From Streptomyces silvae (lineage in GTDB: Bacteria; Actinomycetota; Actinomycetes; Streptomycetales; Streptomycetaceae), in contig NZ_JAERUC010000193.1 of NCBI RefSeq assembly GCF_016745505.1, forward strand, positions 1 through 64,000: 64,000 bases of DNA, written 5' to 3'. Every line of letters begins with the position of its first letter. Positions within the stretch are counted from its first letter, which is position 1. Made by a program: the position numbers and the translations under genes. Shown here in pieces: positions 7,670 to 18,844 of the stretch. A model generated the notes under the pieces. That model was not told the DNA's origin. It made no database searches and saw nothing but the letters and a program-made list of their open reading frames with translations.

Positions 7670-8296
7670 TCAGTCCATGTCCTCCTCCATACTTTCGCAC
7701 CCGGAGTGGAACAGCGCCGAAAAGCTGAAGTACTTCGTGGTGTCGCCGTACTTCGGTGTGAACTCGTAGGCGGCCCACTCGCCGTCTGGCCCGACGTCGG
7801 TCGGGTCGAGCAGCCAGAAGTCCTCTCCCCGGGCGATCTCGATGGAACGGCGGAACAACTCGACGTCTTCCTCGTTGCCGGGTATCGAGGAGTAGGTCTC
7901 GGTCACGCGTCCGCCGGCCTCGCTGTCCCGCATCCACACGACGCGGTCGCACGGATGGACGCCGTCCACCCAGCCGTCGAGGCGCGTCCACCCGTCGCTC
8001 GTCAGGAAGAATCCCCGCAGGCCGGGCGGGAACTGTACGCCGAGCCGCTCCTCGGATGCCGCCAGCGCTTCCCCGCGAGCAGGCGCTTCACCCAGCCACG
8101 GCTCAACCCGCTCCCCTTGGTGCAGGGCCTCCAGTTGATCCTCGTCCAGCAGGCCGACCAACTCTTCCTCGTCGGCACGGACCTTCACGTACAGCTCGCC
8201 ATACCGCTCCAGAAAGGCGCGCCACTCCTCCGGTGTGGTCGGAGCGCCAGCAACTTCATTCTCTTCAGGCTCAGTTGTATCGGTCACACCGATCAT
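7670..8296 (-). CDS. SMI1/KNR4-like family protein
   Basis: A 208-residue acidic cytoplasmic protein. LAASEERLGVQFPPGLRGFFLTSDGW matches the SMI1/KNR4 core (a short helix, then (F/Y)PP-x(4)-F-hydrophobic-xSNGW-like), followed by the acidic DSEAGGRVTETYSS region. The family includes immunity proteins to contact or polymorphic toxins as well as regulatory adaptors. No toxin gene is adjacent, so the role is open. The start is uncertain: the ATG at 8294-8296 lacks a clear ribosome-binding site and the frame stays open upstream. Confidence 0.65.
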   Translation of the reverse strand: MIGVTDTTEPEENEVAGAPTTPEEWRAFLERYGELYVKVRADEEELVGLLDEDQLEALHQGERVEPWLGEAPARGEALAASEERLGVQFPPGLRGFFLTSDGWTRLDGWVDGVHPCDRVVWMRDSEAGGRVTETYSSIPGNEEDVELFRRSIEIARGEDFWLLDPTDVGPDGEWAAYEFTPKYGDTTKYFSFSALFHSGCESMEEDMD

Positions 8297-8367
8297 GGTG
8301 CCAGGCGGATCCGACAACGCTGACGTAGGCGCGGCCTTTTGCGGGGGGCGTAGGAACTGCCGGGCGG

Positions 8368-8700
8368 TCAGGCGTTGCTGACACCGGTCTCGGAGGTGTG
8401 GACCCGACGTTCGGTGATGTAGCGGTACAGGGCACCGAGCGCGGTGGCCTGGACGATGGCACCGATGGGAATGCCTATCAGTCCTACGGGGCCGGCGACG
8501 AGGAACACCATCGAGGTCGGTGCGGTGGCCAGGACGGCCCACAACCCGGCGAAGCTGGCGTCTCCGGAGGAGGAAGCGGAGACGGCGTCGATGGTCACCC
8601 ACAGGCACACCGCGAGGACAACGCCCAGATATCCCAGAGCCAGCGGGTTGACCAGGTAATGACGGAGTATCTGGGGCAGCGAACGAGGATCCTTGTCCAT
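8368..8700 (-). CDS. Small SCO4225-like membrane protein
   Basis: A 110-residue protein with a charged N-terminus (MDKDPRSLPQILRHYLVNP) and three hydrophobic stretches (LALGYLGVVLAVCLWVTI, FAGLWAVLATAPTSMVFLVA, GLIGIPIGAIVQATALGAL). It resembles the Streptomyces 'SCO4225 family membrane protein', whose function is unknown. The start is fixed by CAGGAGA eight bases upstream of the ATG at 8700; the longer frame upstream is not supported. It probably sits in the cytoplasmic membrane with a short cytoplasmic tail. Confidence 0.75.
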   Translation of the reverse strand: MDKDPRSLPQILRHYLVNPLALGYLGVVLAVCLWVTIDAVSASSSGDASFAGLWAVLATAPTSMVFLVAGPVGLIGIPIGAIVQATALGALYRYITERRVHTSETGVSNA

Positions 8701-8931
8701 GGCGGATCTCCTGGAGAGACCGGGAAGCCCGGTGTGATGACTGATGTGCTGACGATGTGAACAGTGCCGTCCGCCGGCATCCTCCGCGTGCGTAGCCATA
8801 CTCATGTTCCTCGTCGTTCTTCGCTGCTGTCCGCCGGGTTCTGACACGCCGAGGCGGTTGAGGATGCCTGGTGAACACACTTCCCGGCCCCCGGACGGGG
8901 CACTGCCCTTGCCCGGCTCCGGTGCGATGCG

Positions 8932-10713
8932 TCAGCCGAATCCGCCCAGCACGATCTTCCACACTCGGGTCGCCACCTGGAGGTTGAGCCGGTCCTCGAC
9001 GTTCGCGAGGTCGTTGCCGCTGATCTCACGGATGCGCTGGAGCCGGTAGCGCAGGGTGCTGCGGTGGATGGAGAGAGAAGCGGCTGTCTCGTCGTAGTTG
9101 CCACCGCAGTCGAAGTATCGGGCCAGGGTCTCCGCCATGGCCGAGTTGTTTCGGGCGTCGTAATCGATGAGTTGCCCGAGCCACTCATGGACGAACGCCT
9201 CCAGTTCCCGGAAATCGTTGCCAGGCCCCAGGATGCGATAGAGGCCGAGTTGGTCGAAGAACGTCATGCCGTATCGCTCGAGGGCGTGCCGACGCACTTC
9301 CAGGGCGCGCTGCGCCTCCCGATAGTGCTGAGGGATGTCGCCGGGGGAATCACACCGGGCGCTCACGCCAATGCTCCCGGACGGTGCCCCCGTTTCCAGG
9401 GTGAGCGCCTCGTACAGCGCTCGAGCGTGCGGCCTGTCATCAGCCAGCAGGACCACGTGCTCGGCACGTCGGGTCAGCAGCGAGCGCATGCCCACGGCAG
9501 AGGCCGCCCGGCCCACGGTCTGCGCGAAGGAATCGTCCGCAGCCCGGTCCGACCACTGCACCACGACGATGTAGTGGCTGCGGTGCAGGTCGTGTCCGAC
9601 GGCCTCGGACCTGGCGTAGGCGCTGGTCTCATCCGTTCCTGCCAGTAGGTCGTCGGCCAGCTCGCGGTGCAGCCTCAGTTCCACTTCGGCCAGGTTGCGC
9701 AGGTGTGCCAGCTCCGGGGCGAGTGATGTGGCGGCCTGTTCCAACGCGAGCACGGTGTGCTCGTCTGCCTCGCCCTGGGGATCGACCAGAGCCAGCATGC
9801 CCAGGACCTCGCCATGCTGGCGGACCAGCGCGATCAGCCGGCCTTTGATCCGCGCCGGCCCGGCCTCCCTGGCGGCGGCGTTCAGCAACGCGTCCTGCCG
9901 GACGGGGTCCGGCTCCGGATAGGGGTCGGGCCGGCTGGGGCCTGCCCAGGACCTCAGCCGGCCGAAGCGGTCCTCGACCAGGGCGGGGAGTCCAGTCAGG
10001 CCGTGCAGTGCGCGAGTGACGGCCTCCTCGTCACCGCCCGCGGCGGCGACGTGGGCCATGAGTGCGTGTACAGCACGCCGGTACGCCAGCTCAGCCACGA
10101 CGGCGATCAGCTGCCGCTGGAGGGCTGCGCGTGCCTCCCTGAGCCGGTGCAGCTCCAATGCCTCCTCGCGGCGGCGGCGGTGTGCGAAGGCGACCGACAG
10201 CGCAGCAGCCGTGTGCTGGATGAGTACGGCGAGCAGGGACTGCTCGGCTTCGGTGGGCCGGGAGCGGCACGTCACCACAAGGTAGCCGTGCAGTCCCTCA
10301 AGTCCGCGCAGCCCAAGAGCTTGGCCCCGGGGCCTACCGGGGACGGCCACAGGACCGTCCTGCCCCGCCAGATCCCGCACCTTCCGGTCCATGGTCAAGG
10401 CGTGATCCTGGCGGTTCTTCGCGCTGGGGACCAGGCCACCGTCCGCTTCGAGGAGGTAACCGGCCTCGGCACTGTAAGGCCCGGCGGCGGCTATGTGGTC
10501 CATGGCCAGGCGCAAGATCTCGCTTTCGTCCGGGGTGTCGAACAGGGTGCGGGAGAGCGCCGTAAGTTCGTGGAGGGCCTGGTCGGCGGGAGGCAGCGCC
10601 TGTGGGTGGGGCTCTTTGTGTGCGGTTGCGGGAGGACGCCTATGGCTGGTCGGTGTACTACTGCTTTCCCTGTCGGAGCGGCGGTGCAGGTTGTGCGGCC
10701 GACTCTTGGCCAT
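8932..10713 (-). CDS. PucR/CdaR-type transcriptional regulator with GAF domain
   Basis: A 593-residue regulator. Residues about 50-175 look like a GAF sensor domain. A central region with IALVRQHGEVLGMLALVD and a CdaR GGDEF-like segment (HYIVVVQWSDRAADDSFAQ) follow. The C-terminal DETAASLSIHRSTLRYRLQRIREISG is the PucR helix-turn-helix, near residues 545-570. Proteins of this architecture usually respond to a small ligand and act on nearby genes. The divergent neighbour on the right is the dnaK operon with a short ORF, so stress-linked control is possible but unproven. Confidence 0.88.
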   Translation of the reverse strand: MAKSRPHNLHRRSDRESSSTPTSHRRPPATAHKEPHPQALPPADQALHELTALSRTLFDTPDESEILRLAMDHIAAAGPYSAEAGYLLEADGGLVPSAKNRQDHALTMDRKVRDLAGQDGPVAVPGRPRGQALGLRGLEGLHGYLVVTCRSRPTEAEQSLLAVLIQHTAAALSVAFAHRRRREEALELHRLREARAALQRQLIAVVAELAYRRAVHALMAHVAAAGGDEEAVTRALHGLTGLPALVEDRFGRLRSWAGPSRPDPYPEPDPVRQDALLNAAAREAGPARIKGRLIALVRQHGEVLGMLALVDPQGEADEHTVLALEQAATSLAPELAHLRNLAEVELRLHRELADDLLAGTDETSAYARSEAVGHDLHRSHYIVVVQWSDRAADDSFAQTVGRAASAVGMRSLLTRRAEHVVLLADDRPHARALYEALTLETGAPSGSIGVSARCDSPGDIPQHYREAQRALEVRRHALERYGMTFFDQLGLYRILGPGNDFRELEAFVHEWLGQLIDYDARNNSAMAETLARYFDCGGNYDETAASLSIHRSTLRYRLQRIREISGNDLANVEDRLNLQVATRVWKIVLGGFG

Positions 10714-10941
10714 GGGATCACTCCCGAGCCCTCAGGGGGCAAGGCAAGCGAGGAAGCGATATTTCGACTCTCGCTCGCGCGCCACCCCGTGCGATATGTC
10801 CGTAGTTTCACTCTAGTACTCGTAGGGCGACCGGGCGCGTGCATTCCTGGCCCCCCAGGCGCAGGCGCCGCGCCACTCGGCTCGCCATCCTGGGGTGCGT
10901 TGGAAAACCTCCGTACGCAAACCCGCAGGAGGGAGACCGCG

Positions 10942-11076
10942 ATGCCGGAGCAGCATGACAGGTTGGCTGACTTGTACGGGACGTACCGGCTGGCTACCGC
11001 TCTGATGGCCCTCCGGCCCCGTTTGTTCCTCCGGCCAAGGGCTGAGCCGAGCCTAGCCCGAGCCGCTACGGGTTGA
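10942..11076 (+). CDS. Small ORF upstream of dnaK
   Basis: A 44-codon ORF beginning MPEQHDRLADLYGTYRLATA, with the strong ribosome-binding site AGGAGGG seven bases before its ATG. It ends about 115 bases before dnaK and runs in the same direction. The arginine-rich C-terminus has no recognised domain. It could be a small protein at the head of the chaperone operon, a leader ORF or a decayed gene. The ribosome-binding site is the main support. Confidence 0.4.
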   Translation: MPEQHDRLADLYGTYRLATALMALRPRLFLRPRAEPSLARAATG

Positions 11077-11191
11077 TCGCGGCGCCACATCACTTGGCGC
11101 GCTGTGAGGTGCCTGCGGAGGTCCTATCCGTACCTGAAACGAATCTGAACCGGAGAGTCGGCGCAGGCCGCAGCACCGGGAGGAGTTCCTC

Positions 11192-13090
<1,899 letters not shown>

Positions 13091-13097
13091 GGCCGTC

Positions 13098-13703
13098 ATG
13101 CCCCGCCACCCCCAAGAACCCGACCGAGCCACGTCGGCCGAACAGGCTCCGGAAGGCGCCGTACGCCCTCCGCGCGAGGACTCGCGTCAACCCGGCCCGC
13201 CTTCCCCGCCGGAAGCGACGAACGACGAAACGGGACCCGACGCCGCCGGCCCTGCACCCGCAGAGGACGAGCACACAGCCCCGATACAGGAACTGGAGGA
13301 CCGCTGGCGGCGCGCGCTCGCCGACCTCGACAACCTGCGCAAGCGTCACGCGAGGGAACTGGAGCGGGAGCGGACGGTCGAGCGTTCGCGTACAGCCGCC
13401 GCCTTCCTGCCCGTCCTGGACAACCTCGAGCTCGCTCTGTCCCACGCCGACGCCGATTCAGGGCCGGTCGTGGAGGGCATCCGGGCAGTCCGCGATCAGG
13501 CGGTGAACGTCCTCGAACTGCTCGGCTATCCGCGGCACGCGGAGACCGGCGTGGCCTTCGATCCGGCCCGGCACGAGGTGGTCGGCGTCGTCGATGACCC
13601 CGACGTCGAGCCAGGCACCGTCGTACAGGTGCTGCGCCCTGGATACGGCGACGGCGATCGGCAGCTCAGGCCCGCCACCGTGACTGTCGCGAAGCGGGAG
13701 TGA
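13098..13703 (+). CDS. grpE: Nucleotide exchange factor GrpE
   Basis: A 201-residue protein with a long Pro/Glu-rich, probably disordered N-terminus (about 65 residues), then the coiled-coil ELEDRWRRALADLDNLRKRH and the beta domain ending EPGTVVQVLRPGY-GDRQLRPATVTVAK. This is the GrpE fold that releases ADP from DnaK. The ATG at 13098 lies seven bases after the dnaK stop. The coil carries the usual RALADLDNLRKR motif. The C-terminal block FDPARHEVVGVVDDPDVEPG matches GrpE family proteins. Confidence 0.92.
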   Translation: MPRHPQEPDRATSAEQAPEGAVRPPREDSRQPGPPSPPEATNDETGPDAAGPAPAEDEHTAPIQELEDRWRRALADLDNLRKRHARELERERTVERSRTAAAFLPVLDNLELALSHADADSGPVVEGIRAVRDQAVNVLELLGYPRHAETGVAFDPARHEVVGVVDDPDVEPGTVVQVLRPGYGDGDRQLRPATVTVAKRE

Positions 13704-13709
13704 TCTGCC

Positions 13710-14669
13710 ATGGCACGGGACTTCTACGACGTGCTCGGAGTGTCGCGGACCGCGAGCCAGGACGAGATCCAGCAGGCATATCGCAAGCTTGCCCGCAAGC
13801 ACCATCCCGACGTCAACAAGGACCCGGCGGCGGAGGAACGCTTCAAGGACCTCAACGAGGCATACAGCGTCCTGTCGGACCCGAAGACCCGGGCGCGCTA
13901 CGACCGCTTCGGCGAAGACTTCCGCAAGATCCCCGAAGACTTCGACGACCGGGTCGCGGCCGGAGCGGACGGCGGATTCCGCACCCGGCGGACCGCAGGT
14001 GCGGGCGGCCCCCGCGTCCGGTACACCACTGGCTTCGGCGATGGCTTCTCAGCCGAGGATGTGGACATCGAGGACCTGCTCGGCTCGCTCTTCGGCGCAG
14101 GCGGCGGCTCCGGCTCCGCAGGCGTACCGGGAGCCGACCAGGAGGCCGAACTGCCGCTCACCGTCGAGGAGGCGTACAAGGGCGGCCGCCGTACCGTCAC
14201 ACTCGCCGGGCCGACCGGGCAGCCACGGCGCTACGAGGTCGACGTCCCGCCGGGCGTCACCGACGGGCAGCGCATCCGGCTGGCGGGAGAGGGCGGGCGG
14301 GGCAGTGGTGCCGCACCTGCGGGCGACCTGCACCTGCGAGTTCGGATTCAGTCCCATCCTCAGTTCCGGCTGGACGGCCGCGATGTCCACGTGCAGGTCC
14401 CGGTCACCCCCTGGGAAGCGGCCCTGGGCGCGACCGTGCCGGTGCCCACCCCAGGCGGTGCCACAGCCAAGGTCACAGTGCCTGCGGGCTCGTCCAGCGG
14501 CCGCCGGCTGCGGCTGCGCGGCGAGGGCATGCCGAACCCGCGCGGTGCGAACGGCGACCTGTACGCCGAACTCCGCGTCATGGTGCCACCCACGCTCGGC
14601 GACCGGGAGCGTGAACTGTTCGAGGAGCTCGCCGCGACCTCCTCGTTCGACCCCAGGAGGACGCGATGA
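13710..14669 (+). CDS. cbpA: DnaJ/CbpA-type J-protein without zinc finger
   Basis: A 319-residue Hsp40. The J domain covers residues 4-70, with HPD at 32-34 and the helix IV end KTRARYDRFGEDF. A Gly-rich linker follows, and then two beta-sandwich C-terminal domains (AELPLTVEEAYKGGRRTVTL and RLRGEGMPNPRGANGDLYAEL). There is no CXXCXGXG zinc-finger cluster, so it is the class II or CbpA type rather than DnaJ proper. The cbpM-like gene follows at an ATGA overlap, which supports CbpA. It stimulates DnaK ATPase activity and delivers substrates. Confidence 0.9.
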   Translation: MARDFYDVLGVSRTASQDEIQQAYRKLARKHHPDVNKDPAAEERFKDLNEAYSVLSDPKTRARYDRFGEDFRKIPEDFDDRVAAGADGGFRTRRTAGAGGPRVRYTTGFGDGFSAEDVDIEDLLGSLFGAGGGSGSAGVPGADQEAELPLTVEEAYKGGRRTVTLAGPTGQPRRYEVDVPPGVTDGQRIRLAGEGGRGSGAAPAGDLHLRVRIQSHPQFRLDGRDVHVQVPVTPWEAALGATVPVPTPGGATAKVTVPAGSSSGRRLRLRGEGMPNPRGANGDLYAELRVMVPPTLGDRERELFEELAATSSFDPRRTR

Positions 14670-15076
14670 ACGACCGACCCACGGGAGCGGCAGGCGTCGG
14701 CCGGTCCGGTGCAGGCAACCGTCCGGTACAGCCGGTCACCTATGTCGCCACCGCTTCGACAGCTACCCGGTATGCGCTCGTTCCCGCCCCGAGACTTTCC
14801 CTGGAGGCCGTGGCCCGCCGAGCAGGTCTCCATCCTGATCTGGTCCGTCGGTTCGTCGCCCTCGGGCTGGTCGACGCCGAACGCGACGCCGCCGGCCACC
14901 TGGTTTTCGACCGCGACGCCCCAGCGGTACTTGCCCGCATTCAGCGGCTGCGCTCCGGACTCTGCCTCAACTACGCATCCATCGGCCTGGTGCTCGACCT
15001 GCTCGACCGCATCAGCCTGCTCGAAACCGCCCTGCGCGGCCGCGGCACGAGGAGTGATACACCCCCATGGACATGA
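14666..15076 (+). CDS. cbpM: CbpM-like chaperone modulator (MerR fold)
   Basis: A 136-residue protein whose first 45 residues are low-complexity. LSLEAVARRAGLHPDLVRRFVALGLVDAE is a MerR-type helix-turn-helix, followed by RDAPAVLARIQRLRSGLCLNYASIGLVLDLLDRIS, the hallmark of the CbpM family. CbpM binds the J domain and restrains it. It starts inside the cbpA stop (ATGA) and overlaps clpB by ten bases, so all are translated together. An HspR-like repressor role is an alternative, because HspR is also MerR-like, but the conserved block favours CbpM. Confidence 0.8.
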   Translation: MNDRPTGAAGVGRSGAGNRPVQPVTYVATASTATRYALVPAPRLSLEAVARRAGLHPDLVRRFVALGLVDAERDAAGHLVFDRDAPAVLARIQRLRSGLCLNYASIGLVLDLLDRISLLETALRGRGTRSDTPPWT

Positions 15077-17706
15077 ACCGTCTCACACAGAAATCCCAGG
15101 AAGCCCTCCAGGAGGCCCAGACTGCGGCCGGCCGCATGGGGCAGACCGAAGTGGACGGAGAACACCTGCTGCTCGCACTCCTCGATCAGGAGGACGGTCT
15201 GATCCCACGACTGGTGCAACAGGCGGGAAGCGAACCGAAGGAACTACGCGCGGCCGTGCGCGAAGAACTCTCCCGCCGCCCGAAGGTCACCGGCCCGGGT
15301 GCGACGCCCGGCCAGGTCTTCGTCACTCAGCGCCTCGCCGGCCTGCTCGACACCGCTGAACGGGAGGCCAAACGCCTCAAGGACGAGTACGTGTCCGTGG
15401 AGCACCTCCTGCTCGCCCTGGCTGAAGAGGGGGCATCGACAGCCGCCGGACGTCTGCTCAACCAGGCAGGGATCACGAGGGACTCGTTCCTGGGCGCGCT
15501 CACCCAGGTCCGCGGCAACCAGCGCGTCACCTCCGCCAATCCCGAGGTGGCCTACGAGGCTCTGGAGAAGTACGGCCGCGATCTCGTAGCCGAAGCCAAG
15601 GAAGGCAGGCTCGACCCGGTCATCGGCCGGGACGCCGAGATCCGCCGCGTCACCCAGATCCTGAGCCGCAAATCCAAGAACAACCCGGTCCTCATCGGAG
15701 ATCCCGGTGTCGGCAAGACCGCGATCGTCGAGGGCCTCGCCCAGCGCATCGTCCGCGGCGATGTCCCTGAGAGCCTTCGCGACAAGATCGTGTTCGCCCT
15801 CGACATGGGCTCCCTGGTCGCCGGCGCCAAGTACCGAGGAGAGTTCGAGGAACGCCTCAAGGCCGTGCTCAGCGAGGTCAAGGCTGCGCAAGGCGGCATC
15901 CTGCTCTTCGTCGACGAACTGCACACCGTGGTCGGCGCGGGCGCCGCAGAAGGGGCCATGGACGCGGGGAACATGCTCAAGCCCATGCTCGCCCGCGGCG
16001 AACTGCACATGATCGGTGCCACCACCCTCGACGAGTACCGCAAACACATCGAAAAGGACGCAGCCCTCGAACGACGGTTCCAGCAGGTCCTGGTCGACGA
16101 GCCCAGCCTCGAGGATGCCATCTCCATCCTGCGTGGACTGCGTGAGCGCCTGGAGGTCTTCCACGGCGTCAAGATCCAGGACACCGCGCTGGTCTCCGCC
16201 GCCACCCTGAGCCACCGCTACATCACCGATCGATTCCTGCCCGACAAGGCCATCGACCTCGTCGACGAGGCATGCGCCCGGCTGCGTACCGAGATCGACT
16301 CCATGCCGGCCGAACTCGACGAGATCACCCGCCGCGTCACCCGCCTGGAGATCGAGGAAGCCGCCCTCTCCAAAGAGACCGACCCCGCCAGCAAAACCCG
16401 CCTGGAGGAACTGCGCAAGGAACTGGCCGACCTTCGCGGAGAGGCCGACGCCAAACACGCCCAGTGGGAGGCCGAACGGCAGGCGATCCGGCGGGTGCAG
16501 GAACTGCGCCAGGAACTGGAGCAGGTCCGCCACGAGGCGGAGGAGGCCGAACGCGCCTACGACCTCAACCGCGCCGCCGAACTCCGGTACGGCCGCCTCC
16601 AGGACCTGGAGCGCCGACTCGCAGCGGAGGAGGAGCAGCTGGCCACCAGGCAGGGACAGAACCGGTTGCTGCGCGAGGTGGTCACCGAAGAGGAGATCGC
16701 CGAGATCGTCGCCGCCTGGACCGGCATCCCGGTCGCCCGCCTGCAGGAAGGTGAACGCGACAAGCTGCTGCGCCTCGACGAGATCCTTCGCGAGCGCGTC
16801 GTCGGCCAGGACGAGGCCGTCCAGCTCGTCGCCGACGCGATCATCCGCGCCCGCTCCGGTATCCGCGACCCTCGCCGCCCCATCGGTTCCTTCATCTTCC
16901 TCGGCCCCACCGGCGTCGGAAAGACCGAGCTGACCAAGACTCTCGCCCGGGCGCTGTTCGACTCCGAGGAGAACATGGTGCGCCTGGACATGAGTGAGTA
17001 CCAGGAGCGGCACACCGTCAGCAGGCTCATGGGCGCACCACCCGGATACGTCGGCTATGAGGAAGGTGGCCAGCTCACCGAGGCCGTACGCCGCAAGCCG
17101 TACTCGGTTGTGCTGTTCGACGAGATCGAGAAGGCGCACAGCGACGTCTTCAACACCCTGCTGCAAATTCTCGATGACGGCCGCATCACGGATGCTCAGG
17201 GCCGCACCGTCAACTTCCGCAACACCGTGATCATCATGACGTCCAACATCGGCTCCGAGCACCTCCTCGACGGCGCCACCGCCGAGGGTGAGATCAAGCC
17301 TGACGCCCGCGCTCTGGTGATGGGTGAGCTGCGCGGGCACTTCCGTCCTGAGTTCCTCAACCGCGTCGACGACATCGTGCTGTTCAAGCCGCTGGGTGAG
17401 CGGCAGATCGAACGAATCGTGGAGCTGCAGTTCGACGAACTGCGTCAGCGGCTCGCAGAACGTCGCATCAACGTAGAACTCACCGATGCGGCCCGAGAGC
17501 TGATCTCCCACCAGGGCTACGACCCGGTGTACGGGGCCCGGCCGCTGCGGCGGTACATCTCCCACGAGGTCGAGACGCTGGTCGGGCGCGCCCTTCTGCG
17601 CGGCGACGTCCAGGACGGTGCGACGGTCCGCGTCGACGCCCAGAACGGAGAGCTGGTGGTCACCTACGACCAGCAGGAAGAGGCCCGGGAAGCGAGGGCA
17701 GCGTGA
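15067..17706 (+). CDS. clpB: ClpB disaggregase
   Basis: An 879-residue Hsp100 ATPase. It has an N-terminal repeat domain (residues 1-145), a first AAA+ module with GDPGVGKT near 211-218 and LFVDELHTVVGAG as Walker B, then a coiled-coil middle domain rich in EELRKELADLRGEADAK (about 400-525). A second AAA+ module with GPTGVGKT near 613-620 follows, with SVVLFDEIEKAHSDVFN, ending in a D2 small domain. It pulls proteins out of aggregates with DnaK. Length and order match canonical ClpB; the middle domain shows it is not ClpC or ClpA. The start overlaps cbpM by ten bases. The ATG at 15073 is two codons further in and also possible. Confidence 0.97.
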   Translation: MDMNRLTQKSQEALQEAQTAAGRMGQTEVDGEHLLLALLDQEDGLIPRLVQQAGSEPKELRAAVREELSRRPKVTGPGATPGQVFVTQRLAGLLDTAEREAKRLKDEYVSVEHLLLALAEEGASTAAGRLLNQAGITRDSFLGALTQVRGNQRVTSANPEVAYEALEKYGRDLVAEAKEGRLDPVIGRDAEIRRVTQILSRKSKNNPVLIGDPGVGKTAIVEGLAQRIVRGDVPESLRDKIVFALDMGSLVAGAKYRGEFEERLKAVLSEVKAAQGGILLFVDELHTVVGAGAAEGAMDAGNMLKPMLARGELHMIGATTLDEYRKHIEKDAALERRFQQVLVDEPSLEDAISILRGLRERLEVFHGVKIQDTALVSAATLSHRYITDRFLPDKAIDLVDEACARLRTEIDSMPAELDEITRRVTRLEIEEAALSKETDPASKTRLEELRKELADLRGEADAKHAQWEAERQAIRRVQELRQELEQVRHEAEEAERAYDLNRAAELRYGRLQDLERRLAAEEEQLATRQGQNRLLREVVTEEEIAEIVAAWTGIPVARLQEGERDKLLRLDEILRERVVGQDEAVQLVADAIIRARSGIRDPRRPIGSFIFLGPTGVGKTELTKTLARALFDSEENMVRLDMSEYQERHTVSRLMGAPPGYVGYEEGGQLTEAVRRKPYSVVLFDEIEKAHSDVFNTLLQILDDGRITDAQGRTVNFRNTVIIMTSNIGSEHLLDGATAEGEIKPDARALVMGELRGHFRPEFLNRVDDIVLFKPLGERQIERIVELQFDELRQRLAERRINVELTDAARELISHQGYDPVYGARPLRRYISHEVETLVGRALLRGDVQDGATVRVDAQNGELVVTYDQQEEAREARAA

Positions 17707-18164
17707 ACACCACACGTACGACGACGGTGACCTGCCCGCACTGCGGGCGCGACAACCGCATTCCTGTCGCCGCCGAGGGACGCCCCAAATGCGGCCATTG
17801 CAAGCAGCCGCTGCCCTGGGTCGTCGACGCCGGTGACGACGACTTCACCGAAGTCGCCGACAAGGCCGTCCAACCCGTCGTCGTCGACCTCTGGGCCACG
17901 TGGTGCGGCCCCTGCCGCATGGTCAGCCCCGCCCTCGAACAGGTCGCCCGCGACCTCGCCGGACGGATCAAGCTCGTCAAGGTCGACATCGACAAGAACC
18001 CAGGAGTCAGCCAGCGTTTCGAGGTTCAAGCAGTGCCCACACTGCTCGTACAGGACCAGGGTGAGACGGTCGCCCGACAGGCCGGTGCGGCACCCGCGCA
18101 CGTCCTGCGTCAGTGGGTCGAGCGGGCCCTCGAAGGTCGGCAGACCACTGCGGGGCGGCGGTGA
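17703..18164 (+). CDS. trxC: Thioredoxin-2 (TrxC-like) with N-terminal zinc ribbon
   Basis: A 153-residue protein that starts with a zinc-ribbon (CPHCGRDN and KCGHCKQPL; Cys11, 14, 30, 33) and continues with a thioredoxin domain carrying WCGPC (Cys68, Cys71). This arrangement is typical of Trx2/TrxC, an oxidative-stress thioredoxin; the zinc part is redox-sensitive. The GTG start overlaps the clpB stop by four bases, so it is coupled to the chaperone operon. The pairing suggests repair of disulfide-damaged or aggregated proteins, which is inference. Confidence 0.92.
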   Translation: MNTTRTTTVTCPHCGRDNRIPVAAEGRPKCGHCKQPLPWVVDAGDDDFTEVADKAVQPVVVDLWATWCGPCRMVSPALEQVARDLAGRIKLVKVDIDKNPGVSQRFEVQAVPTLLVQDQGETVARQAGAAPAHVLRQWVERALEGRQTTAGRR

Positions 18165-18306
18165 GTCACCATGGCCCGGCCACCACAGGGGCTCCCCGAA
18201 GCCGCACGGTACCGGGCTGTACGTCCGACCCCGACGCGGGCCACATGGGGCCGCCGGACAACGTCCCGTCATCGCCCAGCCCTCCGGTAACGAAAGGAGC
18301 CACGAG

Positions 18307-18735
18307 ATGAGTGAAACGACATTTTCCTCCTTCGATACCATGGTGGACAAAGCCAATCGACTCCTCAGGGACATCGAGAAGGCCAACGGCTGGCCCAAGG
18401 AACGCCGGAAACAGTCGTACGCCGCTTTGCGTGCCGTCCTGCACCGGCTACGGGACCGCCTCTCCGTCGACGGGGCGGCGCACCTGGGGGCGCAGCTTCC
18501 GACTCTGATCCGCGGCGTCTACTACGACGGATGGAAGCCGTCTGAGACGCCAGTGAAACTCAGCGGCGAGGAATTCTTCCAGCGCGTGAGGGACGACTTT
18601 CCCTATGCGGTCGACGGCGGTATCGAAAAGGTCGTGCGGACCGTGCTGGAGGCTCTGAAGCACTACGTCAGCGAAGGGGAGTGGGATCACCTCAAGTCCG
18701 GCCTACCCAACTCGCTGGCCGCCGTACTGCCGTAG
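18307..18735 (+). CDS. DUF2267 family protein
   Basis: A 142-residue helical protein. FSSFDTMVDKANRLLRDIEK, the paired helices ALRAVLHRLRDRLSVDGAAHL and LPTLIRGVYYDGWKPSE, then FFQRVRDDFP and VLEALKHYVSEGEWDHLKSGLP match DUF2267. The function is unknown, and the family is common in stress or cold-shock neighbourhoods. It starts 140 bases after trxC; GAAAGGAG precedes the ATG. That 140-base gap shows no clear hairpin, so read-through from the chaperone operon is possible. Confidence 0.85.
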   Translation: MSETTFSSFDTMVDKANRLLRDIEKANGWPKERRKQSYAALRAVLHRLRDRLSVDGAAHLGAQLPTLIRGVYYDGWKPSETPVKLSGEEFFQRVRDDFPYAVDGGIEKVVRTVLEALKHYVSEGEWDHLKSGLPNSLAAVLP

Positions 18736-18844
18736 TCCCTGGGCTGACCGGCAGGGTCCGGAACGTCTGCGTGAGCGCCTGCGACCGGACTGGAGACCAT
18801 CACGGGGGCCGCGGCCGAGCAACCATCCATGAGAGGAGAACGCC

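Noticed and set aside
11077..11191. HAIR (HspR) operator upstream of dnaK
   Set aside because: Looked for CTTGAGT-N7-ACTCAAG and saw no arm of it; only an isolated ACTTGG.
14666..15076. Calling the MerR-like gene hspR
   Set aside because: The helical block after the helix-turn-helix matches CbpM, and the partner J-protein is of the CbpA class; no HAIR site supports HspR.
15244..17715. 823-codon minus-strand frame opposite clpB
   Set aside because: Antisense shadow caused by third-position GC; the plus strand encodes textbook ClpB.
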